From Trametopsis cervina (Eukaryota; Basidiomycota; Agaricomycetes; Polyporales; Irpicaceae): 64,000 nt of DNA. Below, piece after piece: positions 1 to 12,753 of this stretch (positions within the stretch are counted from its first letter, which is position 1; the number at the start of each line of letters is the position of its first letter). The DNA lies in contig MU278354.1 of assembly GCA_022385755.1 (NCBI GenBank), positions 62,001 to 126,000 of the forward strand, read 5' to 3'. Below the pieces are notes generated by a model. That model was given only the letters and a program-made list of their open reading frames with translations. It was not told where the DNA came from and did no database searches. Position numbers and translations under genes: made by a program.

Positions 1-46
1 TGATGCTGAATCCGCGTCATGACTATCGCTGACGGCTCTGCAATAG

Positions 47-1062
47 ACCGCTCTGACCTGGACAACTGTATGGGAAAGTTCTGTCGAGCCATGACGCAGT
101 CTGCATTCGGATCGACGTTAGATCTTATATACGAAGGCCTTTCTTTGAAAGGACTGAGTACAGATTCCTTGGTAGACCTCATACATGGAGCGGACATCAT
201 CATGCGCAATTCGCCGGAAGGGTCACTCAAGTTGATGCAATCCCATCTTTCGAGCTGTCTGACTGTATTCGCCGATTATGCGGTATCTGACGATGGAGGC
301 AAACTGCGCGATTCTATTCTTGCGTTCATGGGAGACCAATTCAATGACAGGGTGAGTACTTGACTGAAAGCCAAAAACATTTCATTCGCTCATTGTAGTT
401 CTCCGCAGCCCGCTATGATCCGACAGCAGGATCTTTCTAGTGTCTGGTCCATCCTCGGTGCTTGCCTTGCAGGTCTCACACGTCACGATTCTGCAACGTC
501 TCCGAACACATTCACCGGTGTGGTCGCCGTCATCAGCGCACTACTGCGCCTTCGCCGCGACCTCATCGTTACTACCCTTCCTCATTTAGGTTTCATTCTT
601 CGCCGACTTATCATGACGCTCCGTCGCCTTCGACCTCATCTGGGAGGAAAGCAAACCCGTATAGTCGCCGACACGCTCCCTAGTTGGATCAACCCTCATG
701 AAGCGGCGCGTCCGGAGGATAGTCGAGCCATCGCTCGGTTGCTTACCACCCTCACCACCAAGACCATCGTGCGAACATACGGCAGTTCAGAGAACCAGAA
801 AGCAGAGTCCCTCGCACGGCCTTTCTCCAAACACGCGGCATACGTACTTTGCGCGTACATCGACGCTCTGAACGACCCGCTCGCGGTTCTTCCGGTTGAG
901 ATTAGGAAAGAGCTGGAGCCGGGACTGTTCGCGCTGTGCGATATGATGGGCGAGAATAACCGAGATGCGGTGATGGTGGCTTCGCTTGATGCAGGAGGGA
1001 AGACTATTATGAAGACGGTGTGGCGGGAGTATGAGAAGCAGAAGTATGTCGGCAAGGGCTAG
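47..1062 (+). CDS. URB2: Urb2/Npa2-type ribosome-biogenesis protein, 3' part
   Basis: Only the C-terminal part lies in the window. Both in-frame stops at 1-9 and the CTGAAT/CAATAG signal at 5-46 suggest that an intron ends near 46. The two visible exons are about 47-351 and 409-1062, joined in phase 0 across a 57-nt intron (GTGAGT ... CCGCAG). The last 60 residues (VEIRKELEPGLFALCDMM, then LDAGGKTIMKTVWREYEKQKY) match the layout of the Urb2/Npa2 C-terminal domain. In yeast, Urb2 is a nucleolar protein needed for 27S pre-rRNA processing and 60S subunit assembly. The family call rests on this C-terminal pattern; the rest of the gene is upstream of the window. Confidence 0.75.
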
Positions 1063-1237
1063 TTGTGGCATGTCTTGGCCAATGTACATACAAAATTACA
1101 TTCACGCATCGGTGGGCATACAGCCAATTGGTGACATACTGATTAACGCTACATAGGGTGTTCTTCTATTCAATTGGCCATTAGCGGCATCTATACAACA
1201 TATATAACCCTTAAATTCTCTGCGGTGCCCGTGTATT

Positions 1238-2886
1238 TCATGCCTTCTCCTGTTTAGAAGCGCGGACATATATGTTCCCGCCAGTAGTAGTGGCGGCTTC
1301 TGCCGAGGGCACGAACCCGGCCTTGACCTTCTCGTCTGCTAAGGTACGTACGAGGTCAATTAAGTCGTCGACAGCCTTCGGTGCCGTTTGTATATGAACC
1401 ACCAGCCGTGAGCCGCCGAGTGTGATGGGTTCAGGAAGCTCGCTCGCCCTTGTTACGAGTTCTTCGAAGGAGATCCCTAGGGGTGTAGCATCGAAGAAGA
1501 CCTATGTTTCAACAGAATATTCAGCTAAAAGCAATGTCAAATACTGCGTTGTAAACTTTACCATGCAAGTCTCCGCGCTGCTAGTTATCTTCACGCCGAG
1601 ATCTTTGAGCCCAGTTTCGAGACGCTTGGTCAATTCATGCACTCGTGTGAGTTGCGGGAAGTTGTACGTCAGAGCGTACGCAGCTGATGCGGCGAGGATA
1701 CCAGTCTGTCGCATGCCGCCACCAAACAGCTTCCTGAACCAGCGAGCTTTGCCGATGAACTCTTTCGAGCCGACAAGACATGATCCAACGGGTGCACCTA
1801 CGTAATAGATGAGCAGTGAAACTAATGGGTATTCGTGTTTTGGCTTACCTAGCCCTTTGCTGAAGCACAAGCTGACGGAATCGAAGGGGTCACAGAGGAC
1901 GTTGAGAGGGGTGCCGGTCTCTGCTGCAACGTGCCATATCCGTGCGCCGTCGAGGTGCATCTTGGCGCCTTTGCTGTGTGCAAATTCGGAGATTCTGATG
2001 ATCTCGTCTTGAGGGAAGATTGTACCGTTCAGGGTGTTCTCGAGCGCGATGACTTCGGTTGGGGCACTATATCATCGAATGTTATGCGGTAATGAGGCTC
2101 GAGAAGCATTGAGACTTACAAATGAATGTTATCACCGAACACAGCTAACTGTTGGATCTCCTCCAACGTTATGTGGTGGCCTTAAGGCACGTATAGGTCT
2201 GAATATTGTTTGCATGGTGTTCATCGAAATACATACCGTTCGAGGGAATCACAGGGAGTGTGTGGGCACCAGAGTGGAAAGCTGTACCGCCAGCCTCGTA
2301 GCTGATGAACGCCATCACGTTGTGTATAAGATGAGGCGGGCAACGAAGCTACATACCAGTTGATATGGGCTCTGTGGTCACAGACAACGGAGTAGGGGGG
2401 TTGTTTGAGATGTGTGCGCAAACCGATCTGATTGGACATGGTCCCAGAGGGCACGAAGAGCGCAGCCTCCTTACCAGTTATCTTTGCCATGTGTGCCTCC
2501 AATGCAATCGTCGATGGTTCGTGGTACACATCGTCACCGACGGACGAAAGGGATGCATAGATGTACATTTCCTTCGTCGGCACTAGCGCCGATAGCAAAT
2601 GTCAGGTCAGGCTCAGTGCCACAACTTTGACACTTACCTGTAATGGTATCGGCTGGGGTGCATGATCAGTATGACATCGTCACAGAGCGTTCGAATTGGC
2701 ATACAAATGAAAGCACGGGCAATCTGATTCCTCGCCTTCTCATTATCCTGTTATAAACATTGAGCATAAGTTTGCACACAGGCGATAACCCCATACCGCC
2801 TCCTGTGACTGCGATAGAATGTCAAACTTGATCTGCTCTGCAATAGCAGACCTGGCTGCGCTGAGGTCACCGTTTACGAGGGACAT
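1238..2886 (-). CDS. GLY1: Low-specificity L-threonine aldolase
   Basis: PLP enzyme that cleaves threonine or allo-threonine to glycine and acetaldehyde. Nine exons read in frame (405 aa): 2797-2886, 2705-2747, 2638-2652, 2357-2582, 2237-2301, 2120-2180, 1849-2066, 1562-1797, 1238-1501. Visible motifs are VPTKEMY, VGDDVYHEPST, GKEAALFVPSGTMSNQ, HLDGAR, and CFSKGLGAPVGS, whose lysine is the PLP-binding residue, then GGGMRQ. Introns are 49-60 nt. The third exon is only 15 nt (DTIT). The start at 2886 is the first in-frame ATG that does not need a long presequence. An upstream ATG at 3030 in the same frame would add a basic, mitochondrial-looking leader, so a dual start is possible. The usual FRSDT motif reads FISDT here. 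It is divergent with the zinc-finger gene at 3269. Confidence 0.88.
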
Positions 2887-3268
2887 GGTTCGTGAGTAGC
2901 GAGGGAATGAGAGACGGGGGATGTGTGAGAGACGGCGGGTCAGCGCAGTATAAAAGCGAGTGCCGGAAGAGATGTTGTGCATGGGAGTCAGCCACCACAG
3001 GCGACGGTCGGACCACGGCAAAGAGCACACGGATACTCGGAATAAGCTCTTAGAATAACAGAATGCTGAAAATGTTATCGATCAAACTTTTGAGTAATGT
3101 AAAACTCATTAGATACGCGCTCACCATATAAGGAAATTTTATTCTGTACCGCCTGTCGCCACGCATAAGCATCTCTGTTCCAGCCACCGCAGCCACCGTG
3201 ACTTGCACGTCGACCTCCACCGGACCTACCACCACATACTTCTTGCCTACCTCTCCTATTAGTGACCA

Positions 3269-3664
3269 ATGGGCAACGTGAGCTCTATTTCTCCCATGTT
3301 TGTCAACCAGATCTCAATAGCATTCATCGCCGTCTCAGGGTGCAAAAGCACAGCAGAAGAGAGAACGTAATGCAGCAAAGGGGCCGGCAACTGCTAAGAG
3401 CCAAATCAAAGTCAATGAAGCTGCCAAGAACATCATCTGCATGACTTGCAGACAGACCTTTGTGAGTCAGAATAATTATCCGACCGGAAGGAGGCCTTAA
3501 CTGCTGACTGGTCATCCAGTTGTTGACGACCCGTGCACCGGCGTAAGTTCTCAGCTGCTACGTAGAAAGGACGGAACTTACGCGATGTCGTAAATAGGCT
3601 GCAAGAACATGCGCAGAACAAGCATTCAAAGACGATGGCGGAATGCTTCCCCGGGGCTGCGTAG
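3269..3664 (+). CDS. Small zinc-finger protein (At2g23090/4F5-like family)
   Basis: Four exons (3269-3277, 3339-3461, 3520-3542, 3598-3664) give 73 residues: a short MGNGAK-type start, a basic stretch rich in K/R/A, then C-x2-C (CMTC), and LQEHAQNKH completing a C2H2-like finger, ending in ECFPGAA. This pattern (CxxCxxTF ... HxxxKH ... CFP) is that of a conserved eukaryotic small zinc-finger family of unknown role. The first coding exon is only 9 nt (ATG GGC AAC) before GTGAGC, and the third is 23 nt. It lies divergent from the threonine aldolase and convergent with TIM10. Confidence 0.85.
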
Positions 3665-3925
3665 CGACCGCAGCTTCGCATTAGACTAACAGGTTCCCTG
3701 AACCGAGTTGACTCATTGGCATGGCGTCCTGTTGCGCCCTAGACGGTTTCTCTTTCGTGGTTGTTGTATAATTTGCAATGGATTTCTGTTTTGGTGAGCG
3801 GACGTGGGATGCCATGCATACGGAAGGCAAGATTAGTCGAGCATACAGGTACATTTCTCTATAACAACGTTCCCTCCTCATGCATATCCTCTGCCACCCT
3901 GCCGAGGTCATCATTCACTGCACTC

Positions 3926-4353
3926 TCAAAGTGCACCACCAAATGAGCTACCTCCCGCCGCAGCCCCAGCACCCATCGTCTGCAGCTTATCCCCAACCTT
4001 CTTGTTTACTTCGAAGAATTTTGACACGCATCGGTCAATGCAAACAGACTCGCCCTTGTTGAGGTCGCCTTCCGCGTATCGTGAGCTGACGCATTTCGCG
4101 TGACATGCACTAAGAAAGGAACGAGGCAGAGCATTATAGTGCGAGCACATTTGAAACATATATGCACTCACGATACTAGACGGTTGAATACGTCGGTAAC
4201 CATGTCCAGTCTAGCCGCGAGAGCATGTACTGTCAGAGATGATACTTGCAGCCAGAATACGAACAGCACTCACTCTTGCAGAGCCATCTCTACTCGCTCC
4301 TGGTTGATTGATCCAGGAGCAACACCTCCCCTTCCACCACCAAGAAAAGACAT
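3926..4353 (-). CDS. TIM10: Mitochondrial import chaperone Tim10
   Basis: Small TIM chaperone of the intermembrane space, which with Tim9 carries hydrophobic precursors to the TIM22 complex. Exons 4274-4353, 4172-4210 and 3926-4109 give 100 aa. The twin CX3C signature is intact: CHAKC (residues about 42-46) and CIDRC (about 63-67), with the conserved context SSRYAEGDLNKGESVCIDRC and KFFEVNKKVG between and after. The N-terminus MSFLGGGRGG and the C-terminal Gly/Ala/Ser tail are typical of fungal Tim10. It shares a 263-bp upstream region with UTP4, which is divergent. Confidence 0.93.
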
Positions 4354-4616
4354 TATAAGATTACGAGCGACGGTGGTCAAGGTTATAGAGGTACGGAATA
4401 GACGTGGTGGCTGCAGAGGTGCAGGTGTGAGCGAGATATTAGGCGCGTCTGCCAGTCGCGTCACGATCGCCCTGCCGAAATGGGAAGATCAAAAACTTTG
4501 GAACTTTTGACCGCCGGGTGCTGAAGCTCACTCGAAAGCCAATATCCCTTCGCTCACAGCCCGGGCTCCCACTTCACTCTGCAGACTGGTGCAGAACTAC
4601 CAGACTCGCCGTAGTA

Positions 4617-7600
4617 ATGTCAATAGAAGCGGCTGCTCTGTCAGTACACCGGTGCCGTTTCGTTGACTTCACTCCTGCAGCAGTCACTGCTTTAGCGTTC
4701 CCTCCGCTACCACTTCCGTCTGCCAAAGGAAAGAACAGCGCGGTCATACGCCATGCTCTAAAAGTTGGAACTCTTGCTGTCGGACGCGCAAATGGGAATA
4801 TTGAGCTATGCGAATGGTCAGGTTCTGAGCAAGACCTCCAGGCGCCACAGGCGTGGGTTGTGAAGAAGGTATGCGCTACACTGTTTATATGCAGAATATA
4901 GATGTGTGCTCATGAAGATTTTCAGACAATCTCAGGACCATATGCCTCCAAAGTCGACTCCTTGGCATTTACACTACGGAATCCGGATGGGCCTTCAGAC
5001 GAAACACCCCCATTATCCGACCTCCGACTGTTCAGTGCAGGGGGAGGAAGTGAATTGGCAGAGTGGGACCTCGACCGGGGATGTATCCGCGTACGTTATA
5101 GTATGAATCTACCTTTGTGCGTGAGGTCTAACTTGAAGTACGCATTGTGTAGAGTACACTTCCCTCACAGGGAGGTTCAATATGGTGCATAACTCCCAAC
5201 CCCGCATCAACTATCCTCGCGATAGGATGTGAAGACGGCGCTGTCCGTTTGCTATCTCTCGAAAATGACACCCTCACACATTTTCGCCGGCTCGACCGTG
5301 TCAAGAGCAGAATCTTGAGCATCGCGTGGGGCCCGCCCATCCCTCGGGAGTCCAAGCCGCATACAGAAGCTGCGGAGGGAGGTGAAGGTTCGGACGAAAG
5401 TGATGATGATGAGGAGGAAGAGTGGAAGGATTCATGGGTCGTTGCGGGCTGCTCGGATAGCAGTCTGAGGAAATGGGATATTGCGAGCGGGAGGATGACG
5501 GACAAGATGGGGACGGACAAAATGCGAGGCGAACGAACGCTAGTTTGGGCTGTAGGGACGCTTGGGTGAGTTTGCACGTTGTAGTTCGGTCTACTTCCAG
5601 GTGATTGATACTACGAAACAGTGACGGTACCATTGTTTCCGGAGACTCACTAGGCATGGTAAAGTTCTGGGATGCAAGAACATGTACGCAGCTGCACAGT
5701 TTCCAACCACACGGCGCTGACGTCCTATGCCTGACAATAAGTCCTGTGAGTGTCTCCACGTCTCTTGTATACGCCTAACTCTGACTTGACGTGCGACATA
5801 TAGGAAGGCACAGCAGTCTACAGCTCCGGTGTCGACCAAAAAGTGTTCCAGTACAACTACGTAAAAACGCAACAACCCTCCTCCACCGAACAACCCTCCC
5901 TTCTCTCCCGCTCTTCCAGCCGGTGGGTCCAGTCCGTCGGTCGTCGCCTACACTCTCATGACGTCCGCGCCCTCGCCATCTGGCCTCCGCACTCCCCTCT
6001 CCCTCCCTCCCACCGCCGTCAATTTCCTCTCGATATCGCCCCGGTTCTTGCATCAGGCGGCCTCGACATGTCGGTGGTCGTCACCCCTGCCGCGCTGCCT
6101 TCGAGTACGATCACGAAGGTCATTAACCCGCTGAGCACGAGCTTAGCAGCGACGTACGAAGATTCGTACCACAGACGATTGGCATACAACTCTGGCCCAT
6201 ACCATGCGAGTGCGTTGCATCTCGCCCGTCAGGCAAGGTTATTGCTTTGTCAGAGGGATGCGGGACTGAGTGTGTGGAGGATCCTGCATAAAGACGAGAA
6301 GAAGGCAGACTCGGAGGGTGCGCAGGACGGGGAAGATGAGGGTGTGTCACAGAACGAGGGTGGGTGGGAGCAGGTGCTGGATATGGATTTGTCGGTGCAC
6401 ACGAACATTGTGACGAGTGCAATTTCGGATGACGGGCGCTGGATAGTTGTGTCGGATTGGTACGAGTCGAAGCTCTTCCGGATACAACAACTGGTAAGAG
6501 ATGACCATCCCCTTTCTCGCTGAGTGTAGCGGCTCACGTTATATTCTCGTAGGAGGATGGCAGCCTCAAGCCCAAGCGTGTACGCGACTTCTCGTCAATT
6601 CTGCAAGCACACCTACCTGGAAACGTGGAGTCCACTGGCGCATCGTGCTTCGCGTTCACGCCTGACGGGACGAAGCTCGTCATGGGATGTGCGATGACGG
6701 CTTATGTTCTCGTCATTGACTTGTCTGGCGACAGACCGCAGGTTCTTCGCCGATTCGAGCAGCACCGAGCGCGCGATATCGTGGTACGGCAAAGAATAAT
6801 CCGAGGGCGGTCAAAGAGCGTGGCGACGGAGGATGTCGACATGGCAGAAAGAGACGAGGGACCAAAAGAGCCATCGACAGAGACCATGAACGTCGATGCC
6901 GACGCCGCTCCCAAGTCCTCTGCGGGCTCAGACTCGGATTCAGACTCCGAGGAGATCCCTCTTCCCACCAAACCATTCGCCACCACCATCACCCGCCTCG
7001 CCATCTCACCCGACGGCCAATGGCTCGCTTCCTCCGATGCCCACCTCCGCACACACATCTTCCACCTCGACTCCATCTCGCACCACACCGTCCTCCCCTC
7101 CTTCTCTGCACCCATCCACGCACTCGCTTTCACTTTCGCCCCGTCCTCGACCTCCTTCTCCGCGCTCGTACTTGCGCTCGCGGACAACTCGCTGCACGTG
7201 TACGACGTCGAGGCGCGCACATTCCCCGCGTGGGCACGCGAGGTCACAAACGGCGTCCCGCAGCGATTCAAGGGGCTACACGACCCCGTACTCGGCGTCG
7301 CATTCGACCCGCGTCCGACGCCGCGCGGCGGCCCTGCGCCCGTGTTCTGGGGCGCGACGTGGCTGTGCCGCGTCCAGCTCGACGGGGGCGTCGGTGACGG
7401 CGGGTTCGAGAAGAAGCGTAGATGGGGAGGACGCAATTTGGCGTCGAGACCTGCACCGAAGTCGGTTATGACGGGCACAAACGCGATCATGGTCGGCTCG
7501 GGAGGGCATGCCAGTGCGCCTGCGAAGGGACAGGAGAACTTCAAGACGGTGACGACGTACCGCCCGATCCTGTTTGTTGATTTTGTGGGCGAGAGGGAGT

Positions 7601-7683
7601 TGGTTGTCGTAGAGAGGCCGCTGGTGGACGTGTTGGCGAAGCTACCGCCGGCGTTCTTCAAGCCCAAGTATGGAGCGACGTAG
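4617..7683 (+). CDS. UTP4: U3 snoRNP / t-UTP WD40 protein Utp4 (cirhin)
   Basis: WD40 subunit of the small-subunit processome (t-UTP subcomplex), acting in rDNA transcription and 18S pre-rRNA processing in the nucleolus. Exons 4617-4868, 4926-5090, 5153-5565, 5622-5745, 5804-6493 and 6553-7683 give 924 aa. The N-terminal half shows the Utp4 order of repeats: VGRANGNIELCEW, VDSLAFTLR, LFSAGGGSELAEWDL, LPSQGGSIWCITPNP, ILAIGCEDGAVRLL, GCSDSSLRKWDIASG, IVSGDSLGMVKFWDART. An acidic insert (about residues 255-268) and a second acidic/serine insert near 6880-6950 interrupt the propellers. The ATG at 4617 is preferred over an in-frame one at 4518 because it precedes the conserved VHRCRFVDFTP start. 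Confidence 0.9.
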
Positions 7684-9418
7684 TGGTCAAAAGTAGTATT
7701 GTAATCGTTAACGATGTTAATGTTGTTCATAGTACATGTTTCCATGTATGCAGACGCAGTGTATGTGCATGGGTGATGCTTGAATCTATGTACCGACGGC
7801 GGCGATTCCATAGTTCATCGCACAAGTGGAACACTCACAATTGAAGTCTCCAGTAGAATGACCCAAGTCCTCAACAAGCGACTGTCTCTAAATGTAAGCT
7901 TGTCGAGTTTCCGCTCAGAACCTAGTGAGCCTTGTCAGTATCAATGGGATCGCAGATTCCTAGAAGCGTCACCGACTTCTCGCTCAGAGGTGCGTTCGTT
8001 GTCGGCATGTGATTTATCGCAGGAGATATTGGTGGCGGAGTTGTATGTTTGTGAGGCTTATATTCCACCTCATCCTTGATAGTCTGGCTGAGTCTTCGCG
8101 GTAGCTCTTCATGACGCATGAAGTTCCATGAGAGAACATAACGACATATCGACGCAAAGTTGGAGTGAACTTGGCGTATGGATGCGGACAAGTGCTTTGC
8201 GGAAAGAGAAGGGGCGGTAAGACTTGAAGGTTCCAGGTGTTCCACTGTAACGGACGCGATCCTTGTGGAATCCATGCAGATAGTCAAATTGACGGCCACC
8301 AGGGCTCTGACATGATCGCAGACGGCGCGAGAGACGAGCATCAAGAGGCCGGCTGTTAACGGGGCTGGAAACGTTACACGATGGAACTACGTACGGAAAT
8401 ATCGCACATAAAGAATGGGGGGTGAGTTGACATCCAAGAACACAGAGTTTGAGAAGATTCTGTGAGTGCACAGCCTATATACTCAGAAGGACTGGAGCTG
8501 ACTGTCGATTTAGGAGATTAGGTCATCTCTGAGTCATCTCGAGCTATGAAAGAAAACGGAGCATCTCTCGTAACCGGACACGGCCGTTCTGCTTCGTACA
8601 GTTGTCACGGATGCCTCACGTATGAACGCTGGTACTACTGGGTGCGGCTGCTAAGTTTACTCAAGGTAAGCAATACCGATATCGACTGCTGGACTCCATA
8701 ATCATACTTATCTTGCAGTACGCTTGCAAAACATCATAGCTTCGCGCCGCTATCTGCCAACGAGCATGGCAGCTTACGGCCATCGCCTTGTGGCTGAGGC
8801 GATTGGTAGCCCGCCCAATATCGCTGCGGGACCCATTTAATACTTGATAAGTACGCCCCATGCGTTCAATGCTGCCGAGTGGTCGAGGCGTGCGCTCAAA
8901 GTGACAGCTGAACGCTTGCCGTGAGACCACTTGCTCAATCGTGGGTTCATTGACTGCGTTCAGCATATGGCCTAACACTAAAACTGTTCTTGTTTTAGTC
9001 AGGATGCTGCCTCTTGCCTCATAAGATTCTTGATCACACTCAGAAGAGGGCTCGTAATGCCAATCGTGTTCACAAGGCTGCTGGTTCAAGCTACCGAAGC
9101 CTGTGGCTGGTCTTCCCTTACGGCGCACATGCGACCCAAACTTCCTGAACAATTGACCTCGGCGCAGGTTCTTCGGCTCGGATGCAATGAGCCATTGAGC
9201 TGCGCTCCGCCGATAATGGATCTTCCCTCCGTCCGTGACAGTTAATATCTCAGGCGTGTATCCGTGCCTCATCATTCCGTACGTGATGGATACAGTTTGA
9301 TGCATAGACATCTTATAAGCCGCATGCGTATTAGGTAGTCAGCCAGCTGGCCTCCTTGGCATCTCACGGCACTAGCAAGTCTTCAGCGCAGGTTCGCCCT
9401 CTCTCTCTACATCCAGAC
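7684..9418. other. Intergenic stretch with unassigned ORFs
   Basis: 1.7 kb between UTP4 and the DUF6533 gene. It holds open frames on the minus strand (7922-8344 and 8661-9311, the latter 216 codons) that I cannot assign to any family. Neither shows a clear domain, and no good splice chain joins them into a recognisable protein. They may be decayed coding DNA, a lineage-specific gene, or chance ORFs. I see no tandem repeat, tRNA or terminal inverted repeat here. Confidence 0.5.
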
Positions 9419-11329
9419 ATGACGGACGCCGATATCGTCGATATTGTAACGCAACAAGTGAACCAAAATGTATGTCTTTCTCTTTCACCTGCGATGCATA
9501 ACGTAATTAGAAGGTCGTACACCAGTATATACAAGGTAAGGATGTCTACGATCCCCGTGTAGAACTTGTCCTGACTTAATACGTCTCAGTCACCAGTGTC
9601 ACGCTCTTCGTATGACACTCCTACTATGGCTGTACCGCAGTGAAACTCACTATGAGGCCTTCAGGTCTTCGATTGGCTATTAATGTTCCCTGAGGAGGTA
9701 GATAACAACCGTAAAGATTTTCTCGTCCGTCTCGATATTTATTGCTCTTCTGCTAGGTGGCATATATTTGGAAGTCTCAATGGTCATACTCAAAAGTGCT
9801 CTACCTGTGGGCACGATATTCTACCATCGCAGACACGACGCTGGGGCTTCTATGTACGTCAACGCTCCCGTGGAACTCTTTTGTATACCTGCTTACATTC
9901 AATCTTTCAGCACATTTTGCATACTTCAAGAGCGCAGAGGTACTTTGGTATCTCATAACATATTCCGGGCACGTATTAATCCGATCGATCCCTCAGGACT
10001 GCAAGCTGAACAACGACATCAACTCCTGTGCGTAACGTCAGAGTGTCGTATTTAGAACGCTCCTAGGCGATGTTGACACCAATATTTCGCAGTCTTGCTC
10101 GGTGCTGGCGTTTATCTCAGCGAATGTACGTCCTTTCTATGATAAGGCAGTCCTTCTATATCTCATTCACTGCCTATACGATAGTGGTGCTGTTATGGAG
10201 GACATTCGCTCTTTGGCATAACTCTAGACGGGTTAAGTTTGTCCTGGGCGGTCTATGGCTTGTAAGCTATGGTTTTGCTACCAGACGCTGTGTGAAACTG
10301 ATATAATATTGAGGCGATGATTCCGGTCGCTCTTTACCTCGTTGCAGGCTTCATCTCATCTACCGTGTGTGAGCATAATAGCAGCGGTCTCATCTATGTG
10401 TATCGCGCACTCATAACATCATCAATCAGATGCCCCTCAACCGCTGACCGGCCTTCCGGGATGTCACCTAGTGAAAGCGAACTCGATAGTTGCGGGATGT
10501 TTCGTCATTCTAGCCGTTCTCGAGATAGGTGCGTGTGTTGTTTTCTCCTGCATCCCCCCCTGACAACTGAATTCCCTTGTTTATCAGCAATCGTGGTCTT
10601 GACGCTTACCAAGGCGATTGAATGTCAGCCACTCCCGCCCCTATGTTAGTATCAGCGCTGACGGTTGCTGCGCTCCGAAACAGCGCAGCGCGAACTCAGA
10701 AACAGCTTGATGCATTCAAATCTGACATATACGCTGTATAGAGACGGTAGGCTGTTTTTCTCTATGTCCGCCGGGGAATTCTGATATATATACACCGGAA
10801 TACAGGCATACTGTTCTTTATATGCCTAGCCTGTGTGTGACGCTGCCGTATCCTATGCACAATATATATTTCTAACGGTTCAAAATTAGTGCTTTCCGTG
10901 GCTAACGTGCTAGCGCCGCTTATTGGATCCGTGAGTAGTGCTAGAATTCTATAAATGTCACTGCAGCTCACTCTGTATGCAGAAAACCGATGCCCTTCTC
11001 CTGCCCACGTACGCAATTTCTCCCAGGGACTAAACACACCGTTTATATGCCCAATCAAAATATCCAGGTTCCTGCGGATAATGCACACCAATCTCTCGTG
11101 TCGAGTTATCCTCCACATTCATGAAGCTATGTCCGGAAACAACGAGGCATTGATAGGTAGCACACGGATACCTCAATCGACCGTCCGATTTGCTTCAAGT
11201 CGCTCTCGGGGAGTACTGTCTGGTAGCGGAACGTTCACCACCAATGACGAGTACATGGAGGTACTCTCGCCTATTGAACCATCGAGCTCTGGTAGCAGCG
11301 CGCCCTGTGATGTCACTCATGTAGTATAA
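9419..11329 (+). CDS. DUF6533-domain multi-pass membrane protein
   Basis: Unknown function; the DUF6533 family is expanded in Agaricomycetes and has a 7-TM-like layout. The opening exons read in frame as 9419-9469, 9511-9535, 9590-9609, 9665-9697, 9757-9853, 9911-9939, 9997-10027, 10093-10125 and 10185-10261. They give the family hallmarks VFDWLLMFPEEVAYIWKS and KVLYLWARYSTIADTTLG, then SELVLLWRTFALWHNSRR. Later pieces fit the rest of the fold: LPGCHLVKANSIVAGCFVIL (about 10430-10528), IVVLTLTKAIEC (10588 on), TLYRDGRLFF (about 10720-10760), VLSVANVLAPLIG (about 10890-10930) and RIMHTNLSCRVILHIHEA (about 11080-11130), then a polar tail to the stop. Borders after 10261 are approximate. Exons of 20-35 nt are unusually frequent. 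No inactivating break was found. Confidence 0.75.
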
Positions 11330-11825
11330 TGTATTGCTCGAGTTGTAAACATAGGCCCGCTTACTTGTAGTTGAGGCCAGCACTTGCCACCTGCTCATGT
11401 GTATCCAGAGGCATTGCGTGCATTTCAGCTCCAAGCATCGGGGAATCGCTCGAGGTCATAATCTGAGATAGCCCGGTTCGTGTGTCGTGTTGAAAACAGG
11501 AGGTATGGAAGCTTCTGCACCGTGCGTGAAGCAGTCTTTCTTCAATCTATGACGCATATGATGATGACGATTTCTATTCATTAATGACACTTGTATATGT
11601 ACTATTTAACCCCGGGTATGAAACATGCTAAGGCTACAGGTGGGGACTTGTAAAGCTGTTCTATGAGACATTATCTTCTTTTTAAAGAAGGGATTCGAGA
11701 AATAATCCAAAGCTTGGAGAGAGCGTCCAATGTGCATGAGTGTCCAGTGTTGATGATGATGATGATGTGGAAGGTTGAATGTATGCATGAGCGGACGGCA
11801 GGCTGATATGGCGCGTGCGTTCGGC
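11330..11825. other. Intergenic, convergent 3' ends
   Basis: About 500 bp between the ends of the DUF6533 gene and SYM1. Nothing coding is evident. A short GAT trinucleotide run lies near 11752-11766. It probably holds the two 3' UTRs and polyadenylation signals. Confidence 0.5.
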
Positions 11826-12753
11826 TTATCCGAGCGTCTGGCGGAGATGATCTTTATGGTCTTCGCTTTGGTTCTCCCTGAAACATGAGATGAGTACGCG
11901 TTCATCACTACAAGATAGAGGAAGAGTGACATACTGTGAGTTGGCGATGGACAGATACAGTGTCCAGAAGACACCACATGTGGATTGGAATGGGACACGG
12001 TACGCAAGAGGCATGAAGCGGAAGTTAATCAACTATGTGGCAAGATATGAGTGTTGCTGTCGGCTGAAGTGTGCTCAGCACGCGTACCTGTGCCATTGGC
12101 CAGACCTGCCAGTTCGCCTTGATTAGGGGCGCGTACAAGTCGCGATATTTCTCTTTGATGTGATTCTTATCACGACCCTCCATAATACCCATGGAGCCCA
12201 AGAATAGCGCGAGACCAATAGGTGCCCTATGATACAACAGTCAACGGGGAGCATTATACCAGGTTTGACAGTACATACATGAGAAGCTGGTCTGCCGCCA
12301 CACGCTTCCCTAGCGCTTTGAGGCTGACTTTAGACTGCTGCATTTGTCCCTTGTAGACGAGGGTTGATCGCAGGGGGAAGTGTCGTTCCAGGAAGAAATT
12401 CCAACGACCAATGAGTGGTCCTAAAACGTTAAGGAGAATCAAACCATGGAATATATATGCGATAAGGATTTAACCCACCCATGGCGACTCCAAACGCGAA
12501 GAACCTCGCTGTTCTAGTGTAGTCAAAATTCGGACGTTCATCATGCGTTCGTAGATTGGGTGGTTGAATCTGCAACAACTTTGTCAGTTACGGCAGTCTC
12601 AATCACATGAAGATCGTCACTCACAAGGTTTTGGGTTACTTGAGCGACAACATCACCGAGGGCATTGAGTGCACCGTTGGTGAGAGCAAGAGTACCATAC
12701 GGATGTGTTTCAAACGATTGCTGGTACGCTCGTGCAAGTGCGATACTAGACAT
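11826..12753 (-). CDS. SYM1: Mpv17/PMP22 family inner-membrane protein Sym1
   Basis: Four-helix membrane protein of the Mpv17/PMP22 family; yeast Sym1 is in the mitochondrial inner membrane and supports respiration at high temperature. Six exons (12625-12753, 12479-12569, 12279-12420, 12088-12226, 11935-12032, 11826-11877) give 216 aa. Visible blocks are ARAYQQSFETHPYGTLALTNG and ALGDVVAQ at the start, RTARFFAFGVAMGPLIGRWN, KRVAADQLLMAPIGLALF, LIKANWQVWPMAQLINFRFMP and the closing LAYRVPFQ ... GVFWTLYLSIANS. The W-x-VWP-x-x-Q-x-INF signature is complete. Length fits the family. Confidence 0.92.

Noticed and set aside
6702..7811. 369-codon minus-strand ORF opposite UTP4
   Set aside because: It is the antisense shadow of the GC-rich last UTP4 exon. 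The plus frame has WD40 character and the minus frame has none.
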